Of a DNA stretch of 6,163 bases, positions 1 through 5,977 are shown in pieces. The position numbers and the translations under genes were made by a program. The stretch spans positions 1 to 6,163 of the forward strand of contig JAZNVV010000004.1 in assembly GCA_045593005.1 (NCBI GenBank). The letters run 5' to 3'. This DNA comes from UBA11475 sp045593005. Its GTDB lineage: Bacteria > Bacillota > Clostridia > Christensenellales > Borkfalkiaceae. Positions within the stretch are counted from its first letter, which is position 1. Each line of letters opens with the position of its first letter. Under the pieces are notes generated by a model, which saw only the letters and a list, made by a program, of their open reading frames with translations, was not told the DNA's origin and made no database searches.

Positions 1-75
1 CATAAACATACAGTGTTTGTAAATCTCATATGTTTGTAAAATATCGTTCTTGTGAGTTAATTCTATTAGGTTCAT
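1..75 (-). CDS. Partial CDS (N-terminal 25 codons), possible GNAT acetyltransferase
   Basis: An ATG at 75-73 opens a reading frame that stays open to the left edge, giving 25 codons that begin MNLIELTHKNDI and continue with an EIYKHCMFM-like stretch. An AGGTG ribosome binding site lies six bases upstream of the ATG on the minus strand, which supports this start. A short first strand, then a charged or polar turn (HKND), then a helix with I..IYK is common at the N-terminus of GNAT-fold acetyltransferases. With only 25 residues this is a guess and no substrate can be suggested. The gene lies downstream of the tRNA-Ser gene on the same strand, separated by a hairpin. I find no convincing promoter of its own: a TATAAA lies in the gap, but no -35 box stands at a good distance. 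It may depend on read-through from the tRNA unit. Confidence 0.5.
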   Translation of the reverse strand, partial: MNLIELTHKNDILQTYEIYKHCMFM

Positions 76-123
76 TGCACGCACCTACAAATTCTTATTC
101 GAACTGTTTATAGTGTAAAATTT

Positions 124-151
124 AGACCGCAATTCGTGAGAACTGCGGTCT
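124..151 (-). terminator. Hairpin after tRNA-Ser, likely intrinsic terminator
   Basis: AGACCGCA (124-131) pairs perfectly with TGCGGTCT (144-151), giving an eight-base-pair GC-rich stem with a 12-base loop. Read on the minus strand it lies five bases beyond the encoded CCA end of the tRNA and is followed by TAAATTTT, a broken U-tract. It probably ends or trims the tRNA transcript. Because the U-run is interrupted, read-through into the gene at 75-1 is plausible. Confidence 0.65.
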
Positions 152-155
152 TATT

Positions 156-244
156 TGGCGGAGAGAGAGGGATTCGAACCCTCGTGCGCGTGAGCGCAAA
201 CTGATTTCGAGTCAGCCCCGTTATGACCTCTTCGATACCTCTCC
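156..244 (-). tRNA. tRNA-Ser (anticodon CGA), CCA encoded
   Basis: On the minus strand the acceptor strand GGAGAGG (244-238) pairs with TCTCTCC (166-160), with one G-U pair. Discriminator G is at 159, and an encoded CCA occupies 158-156. The anticodon arm is GCTGA, loop CTCGAAA, TCAGT, which places anticodon CGA at 209-207, reading the serine codon UCG. A long variable arm (TGCGC, loop TCAC, GCGCA) marks a class II tRNA, as expected for serine. The T arm is GAGGG, loop TTCGAAT, CCCTC. The D stem is short (TCG with CGG). All arms are intact, so the gene should be functional. It has its own promoter about 40-70 bases upstream and a hairpin just downstream. Confidence 0.96.
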
Positions 245-285
245 GTGTGTTAAATATTGTTAAGTGTTAAACTTACAGCGTGTTT

Positions 286-314
286 ATTTTAACATAGTTA
301 ATAATAAAAATCAA
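286..314 (-). promoter_or_regulatory. Promoter for tRNA-Ser
   Basis: On the minus strand TTGATT (314-309) and TAAAAT (291-286) are separated by exactly 17 bases, and a TGT precedes the -10 box (extended -10). The predicted start is near 279, giving about 35 bases of leader before the mature tRNA, to be removed by RNase P. The -35 box and spacing match the promoters of the three minus-strand protein genes. Confidence 0.8.
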
Positions 315-370
315 GTTAAACGCATTACTTTTTATATTGCTTTTAAAAAACTAAAACAAAGATATAAAAT

Positions 371-402
371 AAAAACGTTGGAGTATTTCATCCAACGTTT
401 TT
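371..402 (-). terminator. Intrinsic terminator of the AGCS transporter gene
   Basis: A perfect 12-base-pair inverted repeat AAAAACGTTGGA / TCCAACGTTTTT with an eight-base loop begins seven bases beyond the stop codon at 410. On the minus strand it ends in a U-run (GTTTTTATTTTAT), the classic rho-independent form. The A-run on the other side would let it work weakly in both directions, but no plus-strand gene ends here. Confidence 0.93.
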
Positions 403-409
403 AACGTAA

Positions 410-1861
410 TTATTCAGAAACAGTTGCTGTGTTTTCTGTAGTTAAGTCGTCGTTCCAGCAATCAAGATTATTTAGTCCGATATCTTTTGCCTTAAACACA
501 GGGTCTTTACCTGCTTTCTTTTGTTTGACGTAATCCTCAATAGCTTTAAATGCATATTTAGCTAAATAAGCGATAACTGGAATATTGATTAAAGCCATAA
601 GTCCCATTGTAATATCAGCAAGTCCCCAAACGATATCAGCCGAAAGAACAGCACCCATCAAAACTAAAAGAGAGCAAACTATTTGATAAATGCGCTTAAA
701 TAGGTTAGAAGGTTCTTTCCCTAACAAGTGATAAACTGCTTGGTCAACGTAGTAAAGGTTGCCGATAAGCGTTGTGAAGGCAAACAATACCATAGCGCAA
801 GTAATAAATACAGGACCAAAACCACCTAAAGTGCTTGAAAGGGCAGCCTGAATATAAAGCGCTTGAGTATCATAAGCAGAAGGATCAACGCCCGAAACCA
901 TACACATAAATGCCGTTGCAGAACAAATAACGATTGTATCAATAAATACAGATAACGTTTGAACAAGACCTTGTTTAACCGGGTGAGAAACGTCAGCAGT
1001 AGCAGCGGCGTTTGGTGCAGAACCGATACCTGCTTCGTTACTGTATAAACCTCTCTTAATACCAAGCATTACGCAAGAACCTAAAAAGCCACCAAAAATT
1101 GCGTGGAAATCAAATGCTCCAACAAAAATTTCTTTAAATACCCAAGGAAGAGCAGTAATGTTAGCAAAAATCATTATAAGCGCAACGATAACGTAAGCAA
1201 CGCCCATAAAAGGAACTAATAAACTTGCAATTTTAACGATACGCTTTCCACCACCAAGTAAGCAAAAACATACTAATCCTGCAATAATAAAACCGATAAT
1301 TAAAGGAATAAAATTAAAGTCGCCAACCGTAAGCTTGTCATAAAAACCATAAACTTGGAAAGTAGATTGAAGGTTATAAGATGCAAGCATATTAAAGCCA
1401 ACGGCGTACGTTAAAATAAGACATACCGAGAAGGTAATTGCAAGCCACTTCCACTTCAAACCCTTTTCTATGTAGTAAGCAGGACCACCGACGTAGCCAT
1501 CTTTTGTTTTCTTTTTATAAATCTGGGCAAGAGTGCTTTCAATAAATGCAGATGCGCCACCGATAAGTGCGATAACCCACATCCAAAATACAGAGCCAAA
1601 GCCACCGGCCATAATAGCGGCTGCAACACCGATAATATTACCCGTGCCAACTCTTGATGCTGTTGAAACCATAAGCGCTTGGAAGGAAGAAACTTTACTT
1701 CCGTCCTTTGGCTTTTCAGTTACAGATCTAATTTGTTCACCTAAAAGACGGAACTGTACGCCTTTAGAGCGTATAGTAAAATAAACACCACCAACGATTA
1801 ACAAAATAATTAGAACGTAACTATATAGAGCGTCGTTAATCCAATTAATTACATTTTCCAT
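410..1861 (-). CDS. Sodium:alanine/glycine symporter, AGCS family
   Basis: A 483-residue inner-membrane transporter of the alanine or glycine:cation symporter family (AlsT/AgcS, TC 2.A.25), expected to import alanine and/or glycine with Na+. Family motifs are all present: GTGNIIGVAAAI (residues 72-83), GGPAYYIEKG (125-134) and SNEAGIGSAPNAAA (274-287). The protein has about ten or more hydrophobic segments, including residues 13-30, 89-108, 140-160, 184-203, 215-233, 303-322, 349-370, 392-412 and 415-435. The cytoplasmic tail (456-472) with a KDIG..N.DCWND-like ending is typical of Firmicute members. Length is normal for the family. The start is fixed by an AGGAG ribosome binding site eight bases upstream and a strong promoter about 30 bases upstream. 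The leader of about 22 bases is too short for a glycine riboswitch or T-box. It is transcribed alone and ends at a strong terminator. The exact substrate cannot be read from sequence. Confidence 0.95.
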   Translation of the reverse strand: MENVINWINDALYSYVLIILLIVGGVYFTIRSKGVQFRLLGEQIRSVTEKPKDGSKVSSFQALMVSTASRVGTGNIIGVAAAIMAGGFGSVFWMWVIALIGGASAFIESTLAQIYKKKTKDGYVGGPAYYIEKGLKWKWLAITFSVCLILTYAVGFNMLASYNLQSTFQVYGFYDKLTVGDFNFIPLIIGFIIAGLVCFCLLGGGKRIVKIASLLVPFMGVAYVIVALIMIFANITALPWVFKEIFVGAFDFHAIFGGFLGSCVMLGIKRGLYSNEAGIGSAPNAAATADVSHPVKQGLVQTLSVFIDTIVICSATAFMCMVSGVDPSAYDTQALYIQAALSSTLGGFGPVFITCAMVLFAFTTLIGNLYYVDQAVYHLLGKEPSNLFKRIYQIVCSLLVLMGAVLSADIVWGLADITMGLMALINIPVIAYLAKYAFKAIEDYVKQKKAGKDPVFKAKDIGLNNLDCWNDDLTTENTATVSE

Positions 1862-1889
1862 ATATAGATCTCCTAAAAAAATTTATTTT

Positions 1890-1918
1890 ATTATAACATA
1901 AATGTAAAGTAAAATCAA
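1890..1918 (-). promoter_or_regulatory. Promoter for the AGCS transporter
   Basis: On the minus strand TTGATT (1918-1913), a 17-base spacer and a perfect TATAAT (1895-1890) preceded by TGT (extended -10). The predicted start is near 1883, leaving a leader of about 22 bases that contains the AGGAG site (1874-1870). The promoter sits in the 87-base gap after the acyltransferase gene, where I see no terminator, so some read-through from upstream is also possible. Confidence 0.88.
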
Positions 1919-1948
1919 TAGGCGTGTATTTTTTAATGTGTTAATAAA

Positions 1949-2809
1949 TTATTTTACTATTTTATTACCATCAAAAAATAAAACGCCATACCCAACGCCC
2001 TCTAAATTTCCATCTAAATAATATTTTTTCATTGAGCGTTGCAAAGACGTGTTTTCAGGTAAATGGTCAATTTTGCCATTGTAAGGTACGTTGAAAATGC
2101 GCCACGAGTTATGAAAATCCACATAGGTATTAAAGTCGATAATAGTAAATAACTCTATAAACTTTGAAATATTGCCGTGTGGAGAGAAAAGTTTTTTAAA
2201 TGCAGGAAATAATAGCCAAGAGTTGCAAACAAAGGGCATAATATCGCCTTTATGGTCAGTTTTGTAAAATTGATACGCTAATTTTAATGAAGTCATTACG
2301 TCGTCAATAAAAAGTGGGCCACTAGACGGAATATGTAATTTGTATACGGTATCTCCTTTTTTTAAATGCTTAAATTCATCATATTCAAAATTAACTTTTT
2401 CTACTTGAAGTCTATAAAACATAAATCTTTCAAGCAAGAAAAATCTTCTAAACCAACGTTCTGCAAAAGTTCCCACAACCCCGTAAACTTTTTTGCATTC
2501 ATTATTTTTAAATGAAAAATCTCTCATTGTATCAATAAATAATGAATATGTAAGACCTTTTTTGATATATTCATCTTTTGTTATATAAGCCTGTTGTAAA
2601 AGCAATGAAAGATAAACTGTGTACGGATGTAATTTAGTTTTTTTACTTAAATCATTTGTTATAAAATACCAAGCTTGCATTTGGTCAGACATATAGTAGC
2701 ATAAGGCATTTTTAACGTCGTCAGTATATTTATTTAGTCTATTTTGTGCGTCAATTATTATCTCTACGTCCTCACTAATAAACCTTAACTTAAAAAGAAA
2801 ATTTTTCAT
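1949..2809 (-). CDS. Acyltransferase-domain protein (NAT_N/GNAT_C-like), substrate unknown
   Basis: A 286-residue soluble protein that I recognise as the 'acyltransferase domain-containing protein' family, which has a helical N-terminal domain followed by a GNAT-like C-terminal domain and is common in Firmicutes and Actinobacteria. Family-typical segments include a LQVEKVNFEYD strand (134-144), LHIPSSGPL (158-166), CNSWLL (195-200), NISKF (213-217), LPENTSLQRSM (250-260) and GVGYGVLFFDG near the end (271-281). Residues 1-125 are mostly helical and less conserved. No signal peptide or membrane segment is seen. The reaction is unproven: the GNAT-like half suggests acyl transfer from acyl-CoA, but I can name neither substrate nor catalytic residue. 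It is transcribed divergently from rsmE. The start at 2809 is the only good one, but no Shine-Dalgarno precedes it, and a five-codon frame (2823-2806) overlaps the start codon as ATGA. No terminator follows. Confidence 0.85.
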   Translation of the reverse strand: MKNFLFKLRFISEDVEIIIDAQNRLNKYTDDVKNALCYYMSDQMQAWYFITNDLSKKTKLHPYTVYLSLLLQQAYITKDEYIKKGLTYSLFIDTMRDFSFKNNECKKVYGVVGTFAERWFRRFFLLERFMFYRLQVEKVNFEYDEFKHLKKGDTVYKLHIPSSGPLFIDDVMTSLKLAYQFYKTDHKGDIMPFVCNSWLLFPAFKKLFSPHGNISKFIELFTIIDFNTYVDFHNSWRIFNVPYNGKIDHLPENTSLQRSMKKYYLDGNLEGVGYGVLFFDGNKIVK

Positions 2810-2836
2810 TTAAATTTAACCATACGTTTTTTGAAT

Positions 2837-2865
2837 ATTATACCATATATAGTGACGATAATCAA
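2837..2865 (-). promoter_or_regulatory. Promoter for the acyltransferase-domain gene
   Basis: On the minus strand TTGATT (2865-2860), a 17-base spacer and TATAAT (2842-2837) preceded by TGG (extended -10). The predicted start near 2830 leaves only about 21 untranslated bases. It faces away from the rsmE promoter, with 64 bases between the two -35 boxes. Confidence 0.85.
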
Positions 2866-2929
2866 TAATAATAAAAGAGGGGGCTTAAATAGCCTTTGAT
2901 ACAAATTAAACTGTAATAACATTTTTTTA
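2866..2929. other. Core of the divergent intergenic region
   Basis: These 64 bases lie between the two outward-facing -35 boxes. They hold a run of five G (about 2879-2883) in an otherwise AT-rich stretch and a small inverted repeat GGCT-TAAAT-AGCC (2882-2894). The repeat is not followed by a U-run, so it is not a terminator. It could be an operator, but four-base arms are weak evidence. No gene or RNA is visible. Confidence 0.3.
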
Positions 2930-2958
2930 TTGTCAATCGCTATTTAGTTTGATATAAT
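2930..2958 (+). promoter_or_regulatory. Promoter of the rsmE-rsmF operon
   Basis: TTGTCA (2930-2935), a 17-base spacer and TATAAT (2953-2958) preceded by TGA (extended -10). The predicted start is near 2965, the first base of the AGGAGA ribosome binding site (2965-2970). The 5' leader would then be only about 12 bases. Confidence 0.88.
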
Positions 2959-2976
2959 ATTGTCAGGAGAAAGATA

Positions 2977-3726
2977 ATGTTTAATTTTTTCGTTAAAAAT
3001 AGTAATAGGATAGACAATTTATATTATATTGACGGGGACGATTTTAATCACGTTAAAAACGTTTTAAGAATGAAGATAGGCGATACTTTATTAGTTAGTG
3101 AAGGTGGTAAAAGTTCTCTTTGTATGATAGAAGAATTTGTTGAAAATAAAGTTGTTGTAAAAATACTTAAAGAAGATTATCAAGATACCAACTTGCCGAT
3201 TGAAATTTATCTATTTCAAGGCTTGCCAAAAGCTGATAAGTTTGAATTGATTATTCAAAAGGCAGTTGAATTAGGCGCTCATAAAATTATTCCTGTAGAA
3301 ATGAGCCGTTCTGTCGTAAAAATTGAGGATAAAAAGAAATCTAGTAAAGTAGAACGTTGGCAGGCGATAGCAGAGGCTGCTGCCAAACAATCAAAATGTA
3401 GTTCCGTTCCAAAAATAGGCGACGTAACACCGTTTAAGATAGCAGTCAAACAGGCTAGTGAACTTGACGTTATATTAGTTCCGTATGAGTGCCAAGACGG
3501 CATGACTTCTACTATTAACGCACTAAAAGAGGTCAAATGTGGGCAAAAAGTTGGAATATTTATCGGGCCTGAAGGTGGTTTTGACGATAACGAAATTGCT
3601 ACGCTTGTCGAGTTTGGTGGAAAAACAATTTCTTTAGGTAAGCGAATTTTAAGAACGGAAACGGCTGCAATAGCGTCTATAACAATGCTTATGCTTTATG
3701 CTGAAGTAAATTTTGGGGAAAAATAA
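2977..3726 (+). CDS. rsmE: 16S rRNA (uracil-1498-N3)-methyltransferase RsmE
   Basis: A 249-residue SPOUT-class methyltransferase that uses S-adenosylmethionine to make m3U1498 in helix 44 of 16S rRNA, acting on assembled 30S subunits in the family's studied members. The N-terminal PUA-like domain carries the HVKNVLRMKIGD signature (25-36). The SPOUT domain shows QKAVELGAHKIIPV (94-107), RWQAIAEAAAKQS (127-139), the SAM-binding knot loop IGPEGGF (196-202), and LGKRILRTETAA (220-231), all intact. Length is normal for the family (about 240-250). AGGAGA seven bases upstream of the ATG fixes the start. The stop overlaps the next start as TAATG, so it is the first gene of a two-gene operon. The usual partner prmA (ribosomal protein L11 methyltransferase), found upstream of rsmE in many bacteria, is absent here. 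Its codon context is unusual: see findings. Confidence 0.96.
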   Translation: MFNFFVKNSNRIDNLYYIDGDDFNHVKNVLRMKIGDTLLVSEGGKSSLCMIEEFVENKVVVKILKEDYQDTNLPIEIYLFQGLPKADKFELIIQKAVELGAHKIIPVEMSRSVVKIEDKKKSSKVERWQAIAEAAAKQSKCSSVPKIGDVTPFKIAVKQASELDVILVPYECQDGMTSTINALKEVKCGQKVGIFIGPEGGFDDNEIATLVEFGGKTISLGKRILRTETAAIASITMLMLYAEVNFGEK

Positions 3727-5087
3727 TGGTAGAACTTCCTATTGAATACCAAAACAGGATGAAAAAAATCCTAGGCGATAGTTACTCTGACTATATAAAA
3801 GAGCTTGAAAATTCACCCGTGAAAGCCTTTCGCGTCAATACTGAAAAAATATCCATTGAAGATTTTATTAAAATCAATCCGTTTGGAAACGTTCCCGTAC
3901 CATACGCAGATAATTCGTTTTATCTTGATTATGATGGGGTGGGAAATCATCCATACCACCATGCAGGTATGATTTACGTGCAAGAACCTGGTGCAATGAT
4001 ACCTGCCGAATGTGTTGAAGTAAAAAGCGACTGGAAGATTTTAGATATGTGCGCGGCACCCGGTGGAAAAAGCACTCAACTTAAAAGCAAATTAGGTAGC
4101 GACGGTGTGCTTGTTTCAAACGAGATTATATCTTCACGCTGTAAAATTTTAACGGGCAACGTTGAAAGATTAGGGTTAAAAAATGTAGTTACGACTTGCC
4201 TTGATAGCGATAAAATTGCTAAAAATTTTCCAAAGACGTTCGACCTTGTAATGGTGGATGCCCCTTGCTCTGGGGAGGGTATGTTTAGAAAGGAAGCCGT
4301 AGCCATTAATGAGTGGAGTGTAGAAAACGTCTTAAATTGTGCAAAAAGGCAGAAAATGATTTTATCTAATGCATCAAAATGTGTAAAAAACGGAGGATAT
4401 ATCATTTATGCGACGTGCACCTTTTCACTTGAAGAAAATGAAATGGTCATTGATGATTTTTTAACTAACAATCCAGATTTTGTAATAGTAGACGTTCCTA
4501 AAAAAATAAAAAAACACACTTTAAGTGGCATAAATTTTGACGGGGCAAAGTGTGATAAATTAAATTATTCTAGACGGTTTTACCCACATTTATCATGTGG
4601 GGAAGGTCAATTTGTTGCCGTATTAAAAAACGTTTTAGATGGCGACAATTTATCTGACAAAAAACCTAGCGTGGTCAAGATTGACAATACCGTTGCCACC
4701 TTTTTGCGTGACACGCTTAAAGATTTTGACATAAAAAACGTTAAGTATTATAATGGCAATCCTGTAATATATAACGATAAAATACATATCAAAGACGGGC
4801 TAGCTTTTTCTTGTGGTGTTACTATAGGTGAAGTTAAGAAAAATTATCTTTTACCACACCATCAATTTTTTATGGCAATGGGCGATAGGTTTATCAATAA
4901 AATAGAACTTGATAAAAATAGCGAGCAATTAAAAAGTTATCTTCACGGGGAAGAATTTTTAGTTGATATTAAAAACGGTTACGCCGTTGTTATGGTTGAC
5001 GGATGCACCGTGGGTGGTGTTAAGATTGTTTCTGGCGTTGCAAAAAATCACTACCCAAAAGGATTAAGGACACTTAAAAAAATATAA
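3726..5087 (+). CDS. rsmF: RsmF-like 16S rRNA (cytosine-C5)-methyltransferase
   Basis: A 453-residue RsmB/RsmF/NOP2-family enzyme that methylates cytosine C5 in RNA using S-adenosylmethionine. The N-terminal RNA-binding segment ends around residue 60. Then come the pre-core motif VQEPGAM (85-91), SAM-binding motif I DMCAAPGGKST (107-117), motif IV DAPCSGEGM (178-186) with Cys181 for product release, and motif VI ATCTFSLEENE (229-239) with the catalytic Cys231. Both cysteines are present, so it should be active. The C-terminal third (about 310-453), ending in NHYPKGLR, matches the extra domains of RsmF rather than the shorter RsmB. The likely target is C1407, and perhaps C1400/C1404 as in some relatives; the exact site is inferred. 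The start codon shares one base with the rsmE stop (TAATG), and GGGGAA at 3715-3720 can serve as its ribosome binding site, so translation is probably coupled. Other RNA targets cannot be excluded. Confidence 0.9.
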   Translation: MVELPIEYQNRMKKILGDSYSDYIKELENSPVKAFRVNTEKISIEDFIKINPFGNVPVPYADNSFYLDYDGVGNHPYHHAGMIYVQEPGAMIPAECVEVKSDWKILDMCAAPGGKSTQLKSKLGSDGVLVSNEIISSRCKILTGNVERLGLKNVVTTCLDSDKIAKNFPKTFDLVMVDAPCSGEGMFRKEAVAINEWSVENVLNCAKRQKMILSNASKCVKNGGYIIYATCTFSLEENEMVIDDFLTNNPDFVIVDVPKKIKKHTLSGINFDGAKCDKLNYSRRFYPHLSCGEGQFVAVLKNVLDGDNLSDKKPSVVKIDNTVATFLRDTLKDFDIKNVKYYNGNPVIYNDKIHIKDGLAFSCGVTIGEVKKNYLLPHHQFFMAMGDRFINKIELDKNSEQLKSYLHGEEFLVDIKNGYAVVMVDGCTVGGVKIVSGVAKNHYPKGLRTLKKI

Positions 5088-5089
5088 TT

Positions 5090-5127
5090 AAAAAAGCACA
5101 CTTACATTTATGAGAGTGTGCTTTTTT
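5090..5127. terminator. Bidirectional intrinsic terminator between convergent genes
   Basis: AAAAAAGCACACT (5090-5102) pairs with AGTGTGCTTTTTT (5115-5127), with a further T-G closing pair and a loop of about 10 bases. The T-run on one side and A-run on the other give a U-tract on either strand. It starts three bases after the rsmF stop and ends 11 bases before the stop of the convergent phosphatase gene, so it serves both. Confidence 0.95.
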
Positions 5128-5138
5128 AATTACTTTAA

Positions 5139-5960
5139 TTATTTAATAAAATTTTCATATATGTATTTTGCAATATGTTCTTCATTAGAACATATTATTT
5201 TTTTTGCAACTTTTTTAAGACTTTCACTAGCGTTTTTAACGGCAAGGCTTAAGCCTGCAGTAAGCGTCATAGGAATATCGTTGCCACTATCGCCAACGCT
5301 TATAGTTTGACTTATAGGTACGTTTAGCATATTAGCAAGTTTTATCAAAGCGTTTCCTTTTCCTGCGTGATTGCTTATAATTTCACAGTTAAGGTCAGAG
5401 CCTTCAACAACGATAACTTCGTTTGTGGCAACAAGTTTTTGTTTGCAATCTTCAAATTCACTTCTATCATGGAAAAATGCTGAAATAACTTCAACGTTGT
5501 CAGCGTTATACGAATATTTTTTAAAGTCGTCCCAGTGCTTGGCAAAATGTTTTACAACAACTATATGTGGGGCAAAAACGTTATAATATTCCCAGTCGTG
5601 TTCAGACTGCATTTTTGCATCCACGTTAGAAATGCCTTTGTGCCTAATAGTTACGTGTGTTTTATAGCTGTTGACAATATCTAAAATTTTATTAGATAAT
5701 TTTTTTGGCATACACATAAGCGTATGTGTATCAGTTAATTTATCGTAAATACCTGCGCCGTTAGAATAGATAAAATATCTTACGCCCGGCAAATTGTAAA
5801 CGTCTGGAATAATTTCAGATATTGTTCTGCCAGATGCAGGGACAAATTCTACACCTAGTTCTTTTAATTTAGCGATTGCTTTAACGTTTTCATCACTAAC
5901 GGTAACTTTATTGTTAAGTAAAGTTCCATCTAAATCACTTGCAATTATTTTGTAGTCCAT
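5139..5960 (-). CDS. Cof-type HAD-IIB family phosphatase
   Basis: A 273-residue cytoplasmic haloacid dehalogenase-type hydrolase, a Mg2+-dependent phosphatase that works through an aspartyl-phosphate. Motif I is DLDGTLL (9-15) with nucleophile Asp9 and acid/base Asp11. Motif II is Ser43 in PASGRT. Motif III is Lys201 in HAGKGNAL. Motif IV is GDSGNDIPM (223-231) with Mg2+ ligands Asp224 and Asp228. The cap inserted between motifs II and III (about 85-190) is the C2B type of the Cof/YidA/YbiV group. Members typically dephosphorylate sugar phosphates, flavin or cofactor phosphates with broad specificity, so the substrate cannot be named. Length is normal. GAGG seven to eight bases upstream supports the start. 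The promoter lies so close that the mRNA probably begins at the ribosome binding site. It is a single-gene unit, convergent with the rsmE-rsmF operon. Confidence 0.94.
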   Translation of the reverse strand: MDYKIIASDLDGTLLNNKVTVSDENVKAIAKLKELGVEFVPASGRTISEIIPDVYNLPGVRYFIYSNGAGIYDKLTDTHTLMCMPKKLSNKILDIVNSYKTHVTIRHKGISNVDAKMQSEHDWEYYNVFAPHIVVVKHFAKHWDDFKKYSYNADNVEVISAFFHDRSEFEDCKQKLVATNEVIVVEGSDLNCEIISNHAGKGNALIKLANMLNVPISQTISVGDSGNDIPMTLTAGLSLAVKNASESLKKVAKKIICSNEEHIAKYIYENFIK

Positions 5961-5977
5961 AATTCAACCTCACTAGT

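Noticed and set aside
156..244. tRNA-Ser as an integration site for a mobile element
   Set aside because: There is no integrase gene, no repeated copy of the tRNA 3' end within the window and no composition change around it.
826..1784. Open frames overlapping the AGCS gene at 826-1065, 1468-1650 and 1533-1784
   Set aside because: They overlap a full-length conserved transporter in other frames or on the opposite strand, have no ribosome binding sites and show no family motifs.
1862..1890. Glycine riboswitch or T-box upstream of the AGCS transporter, a common arrangement in Firmicutes
   Set aside because: The predicted leader is only about 22 bases, and the space up to the previous gene is 87 bases with no GGAG-rich paired aptamer or T-box sequence.
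2896..2917. Second promoter in the divergent region using TTGATA (2896-2901) and TGTAAT (2912-2917)
   Set aside because: The spacer is only 10 bases, far too short, and a well-spaced consensus promoter lies downstream at 2930-2958.
3279..4405. Minus-strand open frames at 3279-3536, 3874-4059 and 4076-4405
   Set aside because: They lie antisense to rsmE and rsmF, whose catalytic motifs are intact. The translated products show no recognisable domain.
5110..5586. Plus-strand open frames at 5110-5310 and 5371-5586
   Set aside because: They are antisense to the HAD phosphatase. The first begins inside the terminator stem, and neither has a promoter or ribosome binding site.
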